From positions 1-62,407 of the forward strand of contig NZ_JAKJIC010000023.1 of NCBI RefSeq assembly GCF_021864535.1: a stretch of 62,407 bases of DNA, written 5' to 3'. The notes beneath the pieces were generated by a model that ran no database searches, was not told the DNA's origin, and worked only from the letters and a program-made list of their open reading frames with translations. Shown piece after piece: positions 7,204 through 16,619 of this stretch (position 1 is the first letter of the stretch; the number at the start of each line of letters is the position of its first letter). The DNA comes from Oryzibacter oryziterrae (GTDB lineage Bacteria; Pseudomonadota; Alphaproteobacteria; Rhizobiales; Pleomorphomonadaceae). The position numbers were made by a program, and so were the translations under genes.

Positions 7204-8766
7204 GATGGTTCCCGGCGGCTTCGACGTCACGTCGTAGACCACGCGGTTGACGCCCTTTACCTCGTTGATGATGCGCGTGGCCGCGCGGCCGAGGAAGTTC
7301 ATGTCGAAGGGGAAGAAGTCGGCGGTCATGCCGTCCACCGACGTGACGGCACGCAGGGCCAGCACGCGGTCATAGGTGCGGCCGTCGCCCATCACACCAA
7401 CGGTCTGGACGGGGAGCAGCACCGAGAAGGCCTGCCAGATCTGATCATAGAGGCCCGCCTTGCGGATCTCGTCGAGATAGATGGCGTCGGCCTTGCGCAG
7501 GATGTCGAGCTTCTCGCGGGTCACGCAGCCCGGCAGACGGATGGCAAGGCCGGGGCCGGGGAAGGGATGGCGACCGATGAAGCTGTCGGGCAGGCCGAGT
7601 TCGCGACCGAGCGCGCGCACTTCGTCCTTGAAGAGTTCGCGCAGGGGCTCCACCAGCTTCATGTTCATGCGATCAGGCAGACCGCCCACATTGTGATGGC
7701 TCTTGATGGTGACCGACGGGCCACCCGAGAAGCTGACGCTCTCGATCACGTCCGGGTAGAGCGTACCCTGGGCGAGGAAGGTCGGCGCGCCCTTGCCATC
7801 GGCGGCAATCTTCTTGGCTTCGGCCTCGAACACCTCGATGAACAGACGACCGATGGTCTTGCGCTTCTTTTCCGGATCGGCTTCGCCCTCGAGCTGACTG
7901 ATGAAAAGATCAGACGCATCAACGTGAACCAGCGGAATGTTGAAGTGATCGCGGAACATCCCGACCACCTGCTCGCTCTCGCCCTGGCGCATCAGGCCAT
8001 GATCCACATAGACACAGGTGAGCTGGTCGCCGATCGCCTCGTGGATCAACACGGCTGCTACCGAAGAGTCGACGCCGCCCGACAGGGCGCAGAGAACGCG
8101 CTCCTTGCCGACCTGCTCGCGGATCTTGGCGATCATTTCCTGGCGGTAGGCCGCCATGGTCCAGTCGGACTTGAGGCCGACGATCTTGTGCACGAAATTG
8201 GCAATCAGCTTGCCGCCGTCGGGCGTGTGCACCACTTCCGGGTGGAACATGGTGGTGTAATAGCGCTTCTGTTCGTTGACGCAGATGGCGAAGGGCGCAT
8301 TTTCGGAAACGCCAATCACCTCGAAGCCTTCGGGCGCCTGCGTGACGCGATCGCCATGGCTCATCCACACCGGATAGCGCTGGCCGACTTCCCAGATGCC
8401 CTCGAACAGTGGCGAGGCCTTCAGGATCTCTACGTCGGCGCGACCGAACTCGGCGGCATGGCCACCTTCCACCGTTCCGCCAAGCTGCACCGACAGCGTC
8501 TGCTGGCCGTAGCAGATGGCGAGGATGGGCACGCCGCTGTCAAATGCCGCCTGCGGGGCACGGGGGCTGCCCTCGCGCGTGACCGAGTCCGGACCGCCGG
8601 AGAAGATGATGCCCTTGGGCTGCAGCTTCTCGAAGGCCACCGCCGCCGACTGGTAGGGGTGGATCTCGCAGTAGACACCTGTCTCGCGGACGCGACGGGC
8701 AATGAGCTGCGTGACCTGACTGCCGAAATCGATGATCAGGAGGCTATCGTGGGCGGGCTTTGTCAT
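7192..8766 (-). CDS. guaA: GMP synthase (glutamine-hydrolysing)
   Basis: This enzyme converts XMP to GMP using ATP and glutamine, the last step of guanine nucleotide synthesis, in the cytoplasm. At 524 residues it has the usual length. The N-terminal class I glutamine amidotransferase domain has C85 in AICYGQQ and H175/E177 in FHPEV. The ATP-pyrophosphatase domain carries the P-loop SGGVDSS (229-235). The C-terminal dimerisation domain ends in the typical TIEWE. The ATG at 8766 is chosen over one 12 codons upstream because it matches the family start and is preceded by GGAAAGAGAG. Its 3' end borders the integrase region of a genomic island, so the gene has been kept whole by the insertion. 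Confidence 0.98.
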   Translation of the reverse strand: MTKPAHDSLLIIDFGSQVTQLIARRVRETGVYCEIHPYQSAAVAFEKLQPKGIIFSGGPDSVTREGSPRAPQAAFDSGVPILAICYGQQTLSVQLGGTVEGGHAAEFGRADVEILKASPLFEGIWEVGQRYPVWMSHGDRVTQAPEGFEVIGVSENAPFAICVNEQKRYYTTMFHPEVVHTPDGGKLIANFVHKIVGLKSDWTMAAYRQEMIAKIREQVGKERVLCALSGGVDSSVAAVLIHEAIGDQLTCVYVDHGLMRQGESEQVVGMFRDHFNIPLVHVDASDLFISQLEGEADPEKKRKTIGRLFIEVFEAEAKKIAADGKGAPTFLAQGTLYPDVIESVSFSGGPSVTIKSHHNVGGLPDRMNMKLVEPLRELFKDEVRALGRELGLPDSFIGRHPFPGPGLAIRLPGCVTREKLDILRKADAIYLDEIRKAGLYDQIWQAFSVLLPVQTVGVMGDGRTYDRVLALRAVTSVDGMTADFFPFDMNFLGRAATRIINEVKGVNRVVYDVTSKPPGTIEWE

Positions 8767-8917
8767 GGGGACTCTCTTTCCGGAGTGGGCCAGAAGGATC
8801 AAGCGGTTCCGTTAAGGCAGGTAAGGCCCGAGGACAAGGGGGCAGGGCGCATTTGTTGGCCAAGACAGCTTCGAAACCAACGTTTTTCCTGTGTCGGAGC
8901 TCTGTACAGCATGGCAA

Positions 8918-8949
8918 CCAAAAGAAAATGGCCGGGTTGCCCCGGCCAT
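8918..8949 (-). terminator. Rho-independent terminator of the sugar ABC operon
   Basis: A perfect 9-bp stem ATGGCCGGG/CCCGGCCAT with a 4-base loop (8928-8949) is followed on the minus strand by TTTTCTTTT. It lies 25 bases past the stop of the substrate-binding protein gene. Confidence 0.85.
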
Positions 8950-8974
8950 CTCCTCGACAATAGTCGTTCTACGA

Positions 8975-9922
8975 TCAATCGTAGAGAACGGCGGCGATCT
9001 TCGGATCGTCGATGTTGGTCTTGTCGTACCAGTAGAAGCCGGTGTCGATGATCTTCGGCAGCTTCTCGCCCTTCAGCGCGCCAACGGCGGCCTTGACGGT
9101 CTCGTAGCCGATGCCAACCGGGTTCTGCGTGATGGCGCCAGCTTCGACACCATTGCGGATGGCTTCCTTCTGCACCTTGCCGGAGTCGTAGCCGATGATC
9201 GTCACGCCCTTGACGCCGAGTTCGGTCACGGCGTTGATCGTGCCGATGATCGAGCCTTCGTTGGTCGCGAAGATGCCCTTGATGTCCGGATTGGCGGTCA
9301 GGATCGCCTTGGCGACTTCCGTCGACTTCAGCTGGTCGCCGTCGCCGTACTGAACGGTCACGACTTCGATGTTCGGGTGCTTTTCCTTGATGCGGTTCAG
9401 GAAGCCGTCGCGACGGTCAACACCGGTGCGCGAGGTCTGGTCGTGGGCAACCACGGCGACCTTGCCGGCATCACCGATCAGCTCGGCCATCTTGTCGGCG
9501 GCGAGGCCGGCAGCGGCGACGTTGTCGGTCGTCGCGGTGGCGAGCGGGATGTCGCTGTCGACGCCGGAGTCGAAGGCGATCACGGGGATCTTGGCGTCGG
9601 CGGCCTGCTGCAGCAGCGGGATGGCGGCCTGGCTGTCCAGAGCGGCGAAGCCGATGGCGGCCGGCTTGTTGGCGAGAGCGGCAGCGAGCATGTCGATCTG
9701 CTTGTCGACCATGGTCTCGTTGTCAGGGCCTTCGAACGTGATCTTGACGTTGAAGTCCTTGGCAGCCTGCTCGGCGCCGGCCTTGACGGCCTGCCAGAAC
9801 TGGTGCTGGAAGCCCTTGGAGATCAGCGGAATATAGAGCTGATCTTCAGCATGAGCGAGCGGAGCAAGGGCAACCATGGCCGTGGCGGCAACAGCACCCA
9901 GCAGCGTACGACGTGACAACAT
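8975..9922 (-). CDS. sugar ABC transporter periplasmic substrate-binding protein (RbsB-like)
   Basis: This 315-residue protein of the periplasmic binding protein 4 family captures a sugar for the permease and ATPase encoded just upstream. The signal peptide begins MLSRRTLLG and runs to APLAHA, with likely cleavage before EDQ; the SRRTLL segment resembles a twin-arginine signal. The mature part has the two-lobe pattern, with ...KITFEGPDNETMVDKQIDML, VIAFDSGVDSD and GIFATNEGSIIG. The ATG at 9922 has a strong GGAGGAATAG site. It is the last gene of the operon, with a 74-base gap after the permease gene and a terminator downstream. The substrate cannot be read from the sequence. The neighbouring aldo/keto reductase and UxaA-type dehydratase suggest an aldose or sugar acid. 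Confidence 0.93.
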   Translation of the reverse strand: MLSRRTLLGAVAATAMVALAPLAHAEDQLYIPLISKGFQHQFWQAVKAGAEQAAKDFNVKITFEGPDNETMVDKQIDMLAAALANKPAAIGFAALDSQAAIPLLQQAADAKIPVIAFDSGVDSDIPLATATTDNVAAAGLAADKMAELIGDAGKVAVVAHDQTSRTGVDRRDGFLNRIKEKHPNIEVVTVQYGDGDQLKSTEVAKAILTANPDIKGIFATNEGSIIGTINAVTELGVKGVTIIGYDSGKVQKEAIRNGVEAGAITQNPVGIGYETVKAAVGALKGEKLPKIIDTGFYWYDKTNIDDPKIAAVLYD

Positions 9923-9996
9923 TCTATTCCTCCATTCATGTTGTACGAGAACTTGTAACTCTTCCCATTCCTCTTGGACGTCCGGTCCTCCCGGGA

Positions 9997-11004
9997 TCAG
10001 ACTTCCTTCTTGCGAACCATGTCCGCATACACGGCCATGATGATGATGGCGCCGGTCACGACGGTCTGCCATTCCTGCGCAACCGAAAGGACGCGCAATC
10101 CGTTGGTCAGAACCGCCATGATGAGAGCGCCAATCAGGGTGCCGATGATGGTACCCCGGCCTCCCGAAAGCGACGTGCCGCCGATAACCACAGCAGCGAT
10201 AGCCTCGAGTTCGTAGCCCTGGCCGAGAGCCGGCTGGGCGGAGTTCAGACGAGATGCGATGAGGATGCCGGCGATGCCGCAAATGGCGCCCGACACCGTA
10301 TAGATCGCGACCTTCCAGCTTCCCGTGTTCACACCGGACAGACGCACGGCTTCTTCGTTGGAGCCGAGCGCGAAGGTATAGCGACCGAGCACCGTACGAC
10401 CAAGAACATAGGAAGCGGCACCGGCGACGATGAACAGGATCAACACACCATTCGGGATCGGCAGGAAGGGCAGGATATTACCGATCAGCGAACCGCGCGA
10501 GATCTGGTCAAACCCGGGGGTGCCGTTGAAATAGATGGGCTTGGTACCGGAGATGACCAGCGACAGACCCTTGAGGATCAGCATCATGCCGAGTGTGGCG
10601 ATGAAGGGCGGGATCTTCATGCGGGCAATGAACGATCCCGAGCAGAAGCCGCAAAGCGCACCGGTGGCGATGGCACCGAGCACGCCGAGCGGCAGCGGCA
10701 TGCCGCCATAGGTCAGGATCACGCCGGCGATCACAGCCGTGAAGGTCATCATGGTACCCACCGACAGGTCGATGCCGCCGGTGATGATCACGATCGTGGC
10801 CGCGACGGCGAGCACGCCGTTCACCGAAGTCGCCTGCAGAATGGCGATCATGTTCGACATCTGCATGAAGTTCGGCGAAGCCACCGAGAAGACCACCAAC
10901 AGGACGATCAAGCTGGCGAAGGCGAGCAGTCGCTGGTGAGCCCCGGACGCCGCAAGACGGCTCATGAGGCTCGGTTGGGACGAAGCTTGGGTCGCGGCGT
11001 TCAC
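9997..11004 (-). CDS. sugar ABC transporter permease (RbsC-like)
   Basis: A 335-residue inner membrane permease of the BPD_transp_2 family with about eight to ten hydrophobic segments. It contains the family's GGIDLSVG motif near the first third, and the late segment [25 protein letters not shown], typical of RbsC/XylH/AraH proteins. It starts with a GTG at 11004, whose GTGA overlaps the stop of the ATPase gene, so translation is coupled. It forms the channel of the importer with the ATPase upstream and the binding protein downstream. Confidence 0.95.
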   Translation of the reverse strand: MNAATQASSQPSLMSRLAASGAHQRLLAFASLIVLLVVFSVASPNFMQMSNMIAILQATSVNGVLAVAATIVIITGGIDLSVGTMMTFTAVIAGVILTYGGMPLPLGVLGAIATGALCGFCSGSFIARMKIPPFIATLGMMLILKGLSLVISGTKPIYFNGTPGFDQISRGSLIGNILPFLPIPNGVLILFIVAGAASYVLGRTVLGRYTFALGSNEEAVRLSGVNTGSWKVAIYTVSGAICGIAGILIASRLNSAQPALGQGYELEAIAAVVIGGTSLSGGRGTIIGTLIGALIMAVLTNGLRVLSVAQEWQTVVTGAIIIMAVYADMVRKKEV

Positions 11005-12527
11005 GAGTGTGCTCCCGATACATGCATTGCAGATTCACGCTGCGTAGCGAGTTTCATGATTTCTTCCTGAGTTGTGCTGGCGCCGCCAGGCAGAATGCCG
11101 GTGAGGCGTCCTTCGCACATGACGGCGATGCGATGGCTCAGCCGCATGACCTCGGGAAGTTCGGACGAGATGAGGATGACCGCGTGACCGAGTGCGGTCA
11201 GATCCTCGAGAAGCTTGTAGATTTCAGACTTGGCACCCACGTCGATGCCGCGGGTCGGCTCGTCGAAGATCAGCACATCGCAGTTGCGCAGCAGCCATTT
11301 GGCGATGACCACCTTCTGCTGATTGCCACCCGACAGCAGGCGCACGGTCTGTACGTCCGAGGGCGTGCGAATGCCGAGCTGGCTGATGTAATCCTTGGCA
11401 ACCGTCTCCATGGCCGGCTCGTTCAGCACACCGAACTTGCTGGTGAACTTCTTGAGCGTTGCCATGGCCACGTTTGCGCGGACAGTCATGCCTGTCGCCA
11501 GGCCGTATTGCTTGCGGTCTTCCGACAGATAGCCGATGCCCGCCTCCACCGCGTCCTTTGGGGATCGGATGTTGCGAACCTTGCCGAAGACGCGGATCTC
11601 GCCCGCTTCGATCGGATCCGCCCCGAAGATGGCGCGTGCCACTTCCGTGCGTCCTGCCCCCATCAAGCCGGCAAAGCCGAGGATCTCGCCCTTGCGGACC
11701 GAGAAGCTCACGTCGCGGATTTCGCGACCGCGCTTGAGGCCGGTGACCTCCAGAGCCACTTCATTGGCCGAAGTGTCGGGAACGTCGAGCGGCTTTTCGT
11801 TCACTTCGCGGCCGACCATCATGGCGATGATGCGGCTGACAGGCGTTTCGGCGGCCGGCACGGTGTCCACATACTCACCGTCGCGCATCACGGTGACGCG
11901 GTCGGCAATGCGCTTCAGCTCATCCATCTTGTGACTGATGTAGATGATGCCGACGCCGTCCGCCTTCAGCTGCCGGATGATCGTGAAGAGTTCGGCGATC
12001 TCGGTGTCGTTCAAGGCGGCGGTCGGCTCATCCATGATGAGGATGCGTGAATGGAAGGATAGCGCCTTGGCGATCTCCACCATCTGCTGCTTGGCGATCG
12101 TCAGCGTACCGACGACCGTCTTCGGATCGAGCGAAAGGTTCATCGATGCAAAGATCTCGGCAGCCTGCTTGTTGAGCTGCTTTTCGTCAATGCGACCTAA
12201 CTTGAGCCGAGGCTCGCGACCGATGAAGATGTTCTGGGCAGCGGTCAGGTGGTTCATCAGCATCAGTTCCTGATGGATGATGCCGATACCCAGAGCCTGA
12301 GCGGAACGCGGTCCGTCGAGCTTCACCGATTTGCCGAAGATTTTGACCTCGCCGCCATCGGGGTGATAGATGCCCGACAGAACCTTCATCAAGGTCGACT
12401 TGCCGGCGCCATTTTCCCCCATGAGGGCGTGCACTTCGCCAGCGCGCAGATCGAAACTCACGTTCTTCAAGGCGTGGATGCCCGGAAAACGCTTATCGAT
12501 TCCGATCATTTCAACGATTTGGTTCAT
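11001..12527 (-). CDS. sugar ABC transporter dual ATPase (RbsA/MglA-like)
   Basis: A 508-residue ATPase with two nucleotide-binding domains, as in RbsA, MglA and XylG. The first has the Walker [10 protein letters not shown] (37-45) and Walker [12 protein letters not shown]. The second has the altered P-loop MGAGRTEV usual in this subfamily, a full LSGGNQQK signature and [12 protein letters not shown]. It energises sugar uptake through the permease encoded next. The ATG at 12527 has GGGAGGG 8 bases upstream. It is the first gene of the transport operon; 393 bases separate it from the aldo/keto reductase gene. Confidence 0.96.
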   Translation of the reverse strand: MNQIVEMIGIDKRFPGIHALKNVSFDLRAGEVHALMGENGAGKSTLMKVLSGIYHPDGGEVKIFGKSVKLDGPRSAQALGIGIIHQELMLMNHLTAAQNIFIGREPRLKLGRIDEKQLNKQAAEIFASMNLSLDPKTVVGTLTIAKQQMVEIAKALSFHSRILIMDEPTAALNDTEIAELFTIIRQLKADGVGIIYISHKMDELKRIADRVTVMRDGEYVDTVPAAETPVSRIIAMMVGREVNEKPLDVPDTSANEVALEVTGLKRGREIRDVSFSVRKGEILGFAGLMGAGRTEVARAIFGADPIEAGEIRVFGKVRNIRSPKDAVEAGIGYLSEDRKQYGLATGMTVRANVAMATLKKFTSKFGVLNEPAMETVAKDYISQLGIRTPSDVQTVRLLSGGNQQKVVIAKWLLRNCDVLIFDEPTRGIDVGAKSEIYKLLEDLTALGHAVILISSELPEVMRLSHRIAVMCEGRLTGILPGGASTTQEEIMKLATQRESAMHVSGAHS

Positions 12528-12920
12528 GCCGCAGCCCTCCCAAGCCGCTGCTCATATGCTTGTCTTCTCAACTCGACAGCCAGATTGGCGTGCCGGCGCT
12601 TTCAAGTCCCACAAGAACGTCAGTGCCAGCGGCGAAAACAGTTCAGGCCAATTGCCTCCGCAAGCGCGTCAGCGCCTGCCTGAACTTGCCGATGTCTCCT
12701 CGGCGGAGAAGTCTCCGCTTTCCTCCAAAACCGCGGTTTCCGCGGCCTCTCCCATTATTGAATTCAAGATGAATTATTTCCTGGGAGAGTCAATACGAGC
12801 CAGTGCTAACACCTCTACGATTTTGTACTGCCACGCGAAACTTGGGTAGGCGAGTAGTTCGACAGATCCTAGGTAACCGCTCAATTTACACAAACGCAAG
12901 AGTAAAATTTTCAAAACGGA
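12528..12920. other. 393-base stretch between the aldo/keto reductase and ABC ATPase genes
   Basis: This probably holds a promoter for the ABC operon on the minus strand. It contains the perfect palindrome AAACCGCGGTTT (12728-12739), overlapping a CCGCGG-TTT-CCGCGG repeat (12731-12745), a possible operator of LacI-like form. GTTCAGGC/GCCTGAAC arms lie at about 12640-12685. No gene is supported. Confidence 0.45.
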
Positions 12921-13919
12921 TCAGTACTTATCACGTTTAATCACGTATGGGTCGAATAATGAGAAAATATGAGAAGAAATGGGAATTTTTGCGAGATCTA
13001 GGTTTCTTGTGAGGCTGGACACTTTTGCCGTGCCGATCAGTACTGAAGCGACTGCTGGGTGGTGCAGCGGGAACTGAATTGCCGGGTGAGCGAGGGTCAA
13101 TCCGACACTGCGAGCGACCGCTTCCATGCCGGACACCTTCCACATCACTTCCGGACTTGCCGGCTCGTAATTGAAGTGCGCGCCGGGTACGGCGCCAGTT
13201 GCCAGGATGCCGGAGTTGAACACGCCGCCGATCACCAGCGAAGTCTGTTGCTCCTCGCAGAGAGGCAGCAGTTCCGCCTCTGCCGAGCGGTCGAGCAGCG
13301 AGTAGCGCCCTGCCAGCAGGATGCAGTCAATCGGTGCACGCTTCATGACGTCCACGCAGACTTGCACTTCGTTGACGCCGAGACCGTAGGCACTGATGGT
13401 GCCCTCCGACTTCAACTGTTCCAGCGCCTTGAGGCCACTGTCCATCAGCGCCTTGAAGTGGACGGCATTGCCTTCCACGCCATGGGTAAAGGTGCCGATG
13501 TCATGCACATAGACGATGTCGATGCGGTTGAGGCCGAGGCGATTGTAGCTCGCCTCCACCGAACGCATGATGCCATCGTAGGAATAGTCGTGGGTGACGC
13601 CAAAGGGCAGGGGATCGACGAAGGAGTGATCCGGCACCTTGTCATGCGGAACGGGGTTCAGGATGCGACCGACCTTGGTGGAGATGACCCAGGCATCGGG
13701 CTCCTGTTGACGCAGGAAGTCGCCCAGCCGTCGTTCCGCCAGCCCAAAGCCGTAGAAGGGAGCCGTATCGAAAAAGCGGATGCCGTGGTCCCAGGCGGAG
13801 TCCATCACCGACATGGCATCTTCATACGAGCAGGCCTCATAGAGGCCGCCGATGGATGCACAGCCGAAGCTGTACTCGCTGACCGCCAGATCCGTCTTGC
13901 CGATCTTGCGCTTGATCAC
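12921..13919 (-). CDS. aldo/keto reductase (D-threo-aldose/L-fucose dehydrogenase-like)
   Basis: A 332-residue NAD(P)-dependent oxidoreductase with the AKR TIM-barrel fold. The catalytic tetrad is visible: D51 (RFFDTAPFYG), Y56, K82 (VISTKVGR) and H139 (IVYVHD). The GLYEACSYEDA segment and overall pattern match the branch annotated as D-threo-aldose 1-dehydrogenase, L-fucose dehydrogenase or pyridoxal 4-dehydrogenase. Such enzymes oxidise an aldose to an aldonolactone. It starts with GTG at 13919, preceded by GGGAGGG, and lies 94 bases downstream of the UxaA-type gene on the same strand. An aldose oxidation step feeding the adjacent dehydratase is plausible. No lactonase gene is seen here. 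Confidence 0.88.
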   Translation of the reverse strand: MIKRKIGKTDLAVSEYSFGCASIGGLYEACSYEDAMSVMDSAWDHGIRFFDTAPFYGFGLAERRLGDFLRQQEPDAWVISTKVGRILNPVPHDKVPDHSFVDPLPFGVTHDYSYDGIMRSVEASYNRLGLNRIDIVYVHDIGTFTHGVEGNAVHFKALMDSGLKALEQLKSEGTISAYGLGVNEVQVCVDVMKRAPIDCILLAGRYSLLDRSAEAELLPLCEEQQTSLVIGGVFNSGILATGAVPGAHFNYEPASPEVMWKVSGMEAVARSVGLTLAHPAIQFPLHHPAVASVLIGTAKVSSLTRNLDLAKIPISSHIFSLFDPYVIKRDKY

Positions 13920-14013
13920 AGTCCCGTCCCTCCCAGGTCACACGCTCCGGCATCCGTCCATCGCCGGTCATCTACTGTCTGCTCGTCCACCCGATGTCAG
14001 TCGGTCCCTTTCC

Positions 14014-15519
14014 TCAGAGGACCGCCCCCAGGTGCCACGGCACAAACTCATTGTCGCCGTAGCCGAATTCTTCGCTCTTGCTCTTCTTGCCCGACGCCGT
14101 GGCGATGATCAGTTCGAAGATCGTGCGCCCCATTTCCTCGATGGTCGCGCCGCCGGTGGCAATCACGCCGCAGTCCAGATCCATGTCCTCAGGCATCGAC
14201 GCATAAAGCGCCGAGTTGCTGGTCAGTTTCAGCGACGGCACCGGTCGGCAGCCGAAGCAGGAACCGCGTCCGGTGGTGAAAGCGATCACATTGGCGCCAC
14301 CGGCGACCTGACCGGTCGCCGACACAGGGTCATAGCCGGGGGTATCCATGAACACGAAGCCGCGCTCGGTCACTCGCTCAGAGTAGCCGTAGACCGCGTT
14401 CAGCGGCGTCTGGCCGCCTTTGGCCGCAGCGCCAAGCGACTTCTCGAGGATCGTCGTCAGGCCGCCGCGCTTGTTGCCCGGCGAGGGGTTGTTATCGAGC
14501 GAGGCGCCATGCATCGCCGTATAGCTTTCCCACCACTTGATCAGATCGTCGAGACGCGCGGCCACGTCCGGCGACTTGGCCCGGCTCATCAGCAGATGCT
14601 CGGCGCCATAGATTTCCGAGGTCTCCGACAGGATGCCCGTCGCGCCGACACCGGCGAGCAGGTCGACTGCGGCGCCCAGCGCCGGGTTGGCCGTGATGCC
14701 CGAGAAGCCGTCGGAACCACCGCATTGCAGGCCCACCATGATTTCACTGATGGAGATCGGCTCGCGCTTGGCCTTGCCAACTTCTGTCGCGATCTCAGCC
14801 AGCACGCCGAGGGCGCGCTCAACCGCCTTGCGGGAGCCGCCAGCGTCCTGAATGTTGAAGTGCCGCTTGGTATCGGAAGCGCCCGACTGACCGTAGAGGG
14901 TAAGCTGATTCACTTCGCAGCCAAGGCCCACCATCAGTACGCCGCCGAAGTTGGCATGCCTGGCGTAGCCGGCGATCGTGCGGTGCAGATACTTCATGCC
15001 GTCGCCGGTCGAGCTCATGCCGCAGCCCTGGTCGTGCACGATCGGCACGAAGCCGTCGATGCCCGGGAACTTCGGCAGCAGTTCGCGATTGGCCGCATCG
15101 GCAATCGCCCGGCATACCGTCGTCGAGCAGTTCACAGAGGCGATGACACCGACATAATTGCGCGTCGCGGCACGACCGTCGGCTCGGCGATAGCCGTCGA
15201 ACGTACGACCGATGTCGCTAGCTGCCGGGAGCAGGGGGCGCATGGTGGCTTCGGCGGACAGGCGGCCGTTTTCGAACACCAGATTATGCGAGTGGACGTG
15301 TTCACCGGCGGCGATGGCGACGCTGGCCGCGCCGATCACCTGGCCGTATTTCACCACGGGATCGTCCTTGGCAATGTTGACCAGCGCGACCTTGTGCCCG
15401 GGGTCCACAACCCCGACAGCCACGGCGCCACCGGGCAGCTCGTAGCCGGGCTCGATCTTGCTGACGGCAACCGCCACATTGTCGTTTGGCGAAAGCCGGA
15501 TCACCCGCCGCTCACTCAT
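14014..15519 (-). CDS. UxaA/GarD-family sugar acid dehydratase (altronate or galactarate type)
   Basis: A 501-residue enzyme with an N-terminal SAF domain (residues ~5-90, containing DNVAVAVSKIEPG) and the long UxaA/GarD catalytic domain. Recognisable blocks are HDQGCGM near residue 165 and CFGCRPVPSLKLTSNS with MDLDCG near the C-terminus; the Cys and acidic residues fit the Fe-dependent dehydratase family. It removes water from a hexonate such as altronate or galactarate to give a 2-keto-3-deoxy acid. The ATG at 15519 is chosen because GGAAGG lies just upstream and the SAF domain begins directly. It is the first gene of the minus-strand catabolic block and is divergent from the GntR regulator, with an operator candidate between them. 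Confidence 0.9.
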   Translation of the reverse strand: MSERRVIRLSPNDNVAVAVSKIEPGYELPGGAVAVGVVDPGHKVALVNIAKDDPVVKYGQVIGAASVAIAAGEHVHSHNLVFENGRLSAEATMRPLLPAASDIGRTFDGYRRADGRAATRNYVGVIASVNCSTTVCRAIADAANRELLPKFPGIDGFVPIVHDQGCGMSSTGDGMKYLHRTIAGYARHANFGGVLMVGLGCEVNQLTLYGQSGASDTKRHFNIQDAGGSRKAVERALGVLAEIATEVGKAKREPISISEIMVGLQCGGSDGFSGITANPALGAAVDLLAGVGATGILSETSEIYGAEHLLMSRAKSPDVAARLDDLIKWWESYTAMHGASLDNNPSPGNKRGGLTTILEKSLGAAAKGGQTPLNAVYGYSERVTERGFVFMDTPGYDPVSATGQVAGGANVIAFTTGRGSCFGCRPVPSLKLTSNSALYASMPEDMDLDCGVIATGGATIEEMGRTIFELIIATASGKKSKSEEFGYGDNEFVPWHLGAVL

Positions 15520-15561
15520 CTTTGCCTTCCATCCCCGTGGACTTACCGTCCGCATTCCTCC

Positions 15562-15583
15562 TGTCTTTTATCGACAATAGACA
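15562..15583. promoter_or_regulatory. 22-bp palindromic operator candidate for the GntR regulator
   Basis: TGTCTTTTATC followed by GACAATAGACA is an inverted repeat matching at 9 of 11 positions, centred on TCGA. It lies between the divergent dehydratase gene (start 15519) and the GntR gene (start 15708), 43 bases upstream of the dehydratase start. FCD-type GntR proteins bind palindromes of this size. Confidence 0.6.
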
Positions 15584-15707
15584 AATGCCCGTCAATGGGT
15601 TTATTTTGCATTTCGGTGCAAAAAGTGATGATGAGGGTGTCCGCGCCTCGCCTCCCTGCTAGACCAGGGCGCGGGAATGGCGGCAATTATCTCGTGGAGT
15701 CAACTGG

Positions 15708-16595
15708 ATGGCCAGGCAGAGCAATGTGTTCAAGCAAGCCTACAACCGGGCGCTCGCGCTGGCCGTCCCGGGGGAACACCTTGCGTCGGAACCAGAACTC
15801 TGCCAGCACCTCGGCGTGAGCCGAACCACGGTGCGCGCCGTCTTGTCGCGAATGGCCGACGTCGGGATCATTTCCTGGGACAAGCGGACCAAGGAAGTTC
15901 TTCGGGCACCGACGCCGGATGACCAGTTCCCGGATGACGAGACGGAAGACCTCTCCGACGTCATCGAACAGGCCTTCATGCGCCGGATCGTTCAGCAGGA
16001 CGCGCAGCCGGGCATGCAGATCAACGAGTTGGAACTGGCGCGAGAAGTCGGTACCGGCACGACCAGCGTTCGCGAATTTCTGATCCGCTTCAGCCGCTTT
16101 GGCCTGATCGAGAAGCGCCGAAACAGTCACTGGGTGCTGCGCGGCTTCACCCGTCAGTTTGCGCTCGAGGTCATGGATGTGCGCGAAATGTTCGAGCTGC
16201 GCTCCGCCGCCGCCTTCGCCAACCTGCCGAAGGATGATCCGGCCTGGCAGAAACTGGCGCAGTTCGAGGCCGAACACCGATCCATGCTGGCCGACGAAAG
16301 AGGCCATCCGGAGCGCTTCTCTGCACTCGACGAGAACTTCCACCTGCTGATCCAGGCCGCCGCCGGAAATCGCTTCATCCGCGACTTCTACGACGTGATC
16401 GCCGTGATCTTCCACTACCACTATCGCTGGAACAAGACCGAGACCGACAGCCGCAATCGGCGCGCACTCGAAGAGCATCTCGCCTATATCGAGGCGCTAA
16501 AGAGCCACGACCTCAAGCGTGTCGCCGAGGCTTGCCAGACTCATATGAATTCGGCCCGGCAGACCTTGCTGCAGTCAATTTCCTTCGAGGATTGA
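15708..16595 (+). CDS. GntR-family regulator with two winged-helix domains and an FCD domain
   Basis: A 295-residue regulator. Residues ~10-65 form a GntR-type winged helix (PGEHLASEPELCQHLGVSRTTVRAVLSRM). Residues ~85-145 look like a second one (MRRIVQQDAQPGMQINELELAREVG, then SVREFLIRFSRFGLIEKR). The C-terminal ~150 residues are an all-helical FCD ligand domain with EVMDVREMFELRSAAA and a late histidine-bearing helix (FHYHYRW). Most FCD regulators have only one DNA-binding domain. It probably represses the divergent catabolic and transport genes until a sugar acid binds. The ATG at 15708 is preceded by GGAG. The palindrome at 15562-15583 is the likely target. Confidence 0.88.
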   Translation: MARQSNVFKQAYNRALALAVPGEHLASEPELCQHLGVSRTTVRAVLSRMADVGIISWDKRTKEVLRAPTPDDQFPDDETEDLSDVIEQAFMRRIVQQDAQPGMQINELELAREVGTGTTSVREFLIRFSRFGLIEKRRNSHWVLRGFTRQFALEVMDVREMFELRSAAAFANLPKDDPAWQKLAQFEAEHRSMLADERGHPERFSALDENFHLLIQAAAGNRFIRDFYDVIAVIFHYHYRWNKTETDSRNRRALEEHLAYIEALKSHDLKRVAEACQTHMNSARQTLLQSISFED

Positions 16596-16619
16596 TCGAC
16601 GGCTCCGAGGCCCGCGACC

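Noticed and set aside
9923-10282. An N-terminal extension of the sugar-binding protein
   Set aside because: It overlaps the permease gene; the signal peptide start at 9922 has a strong ribosome site.
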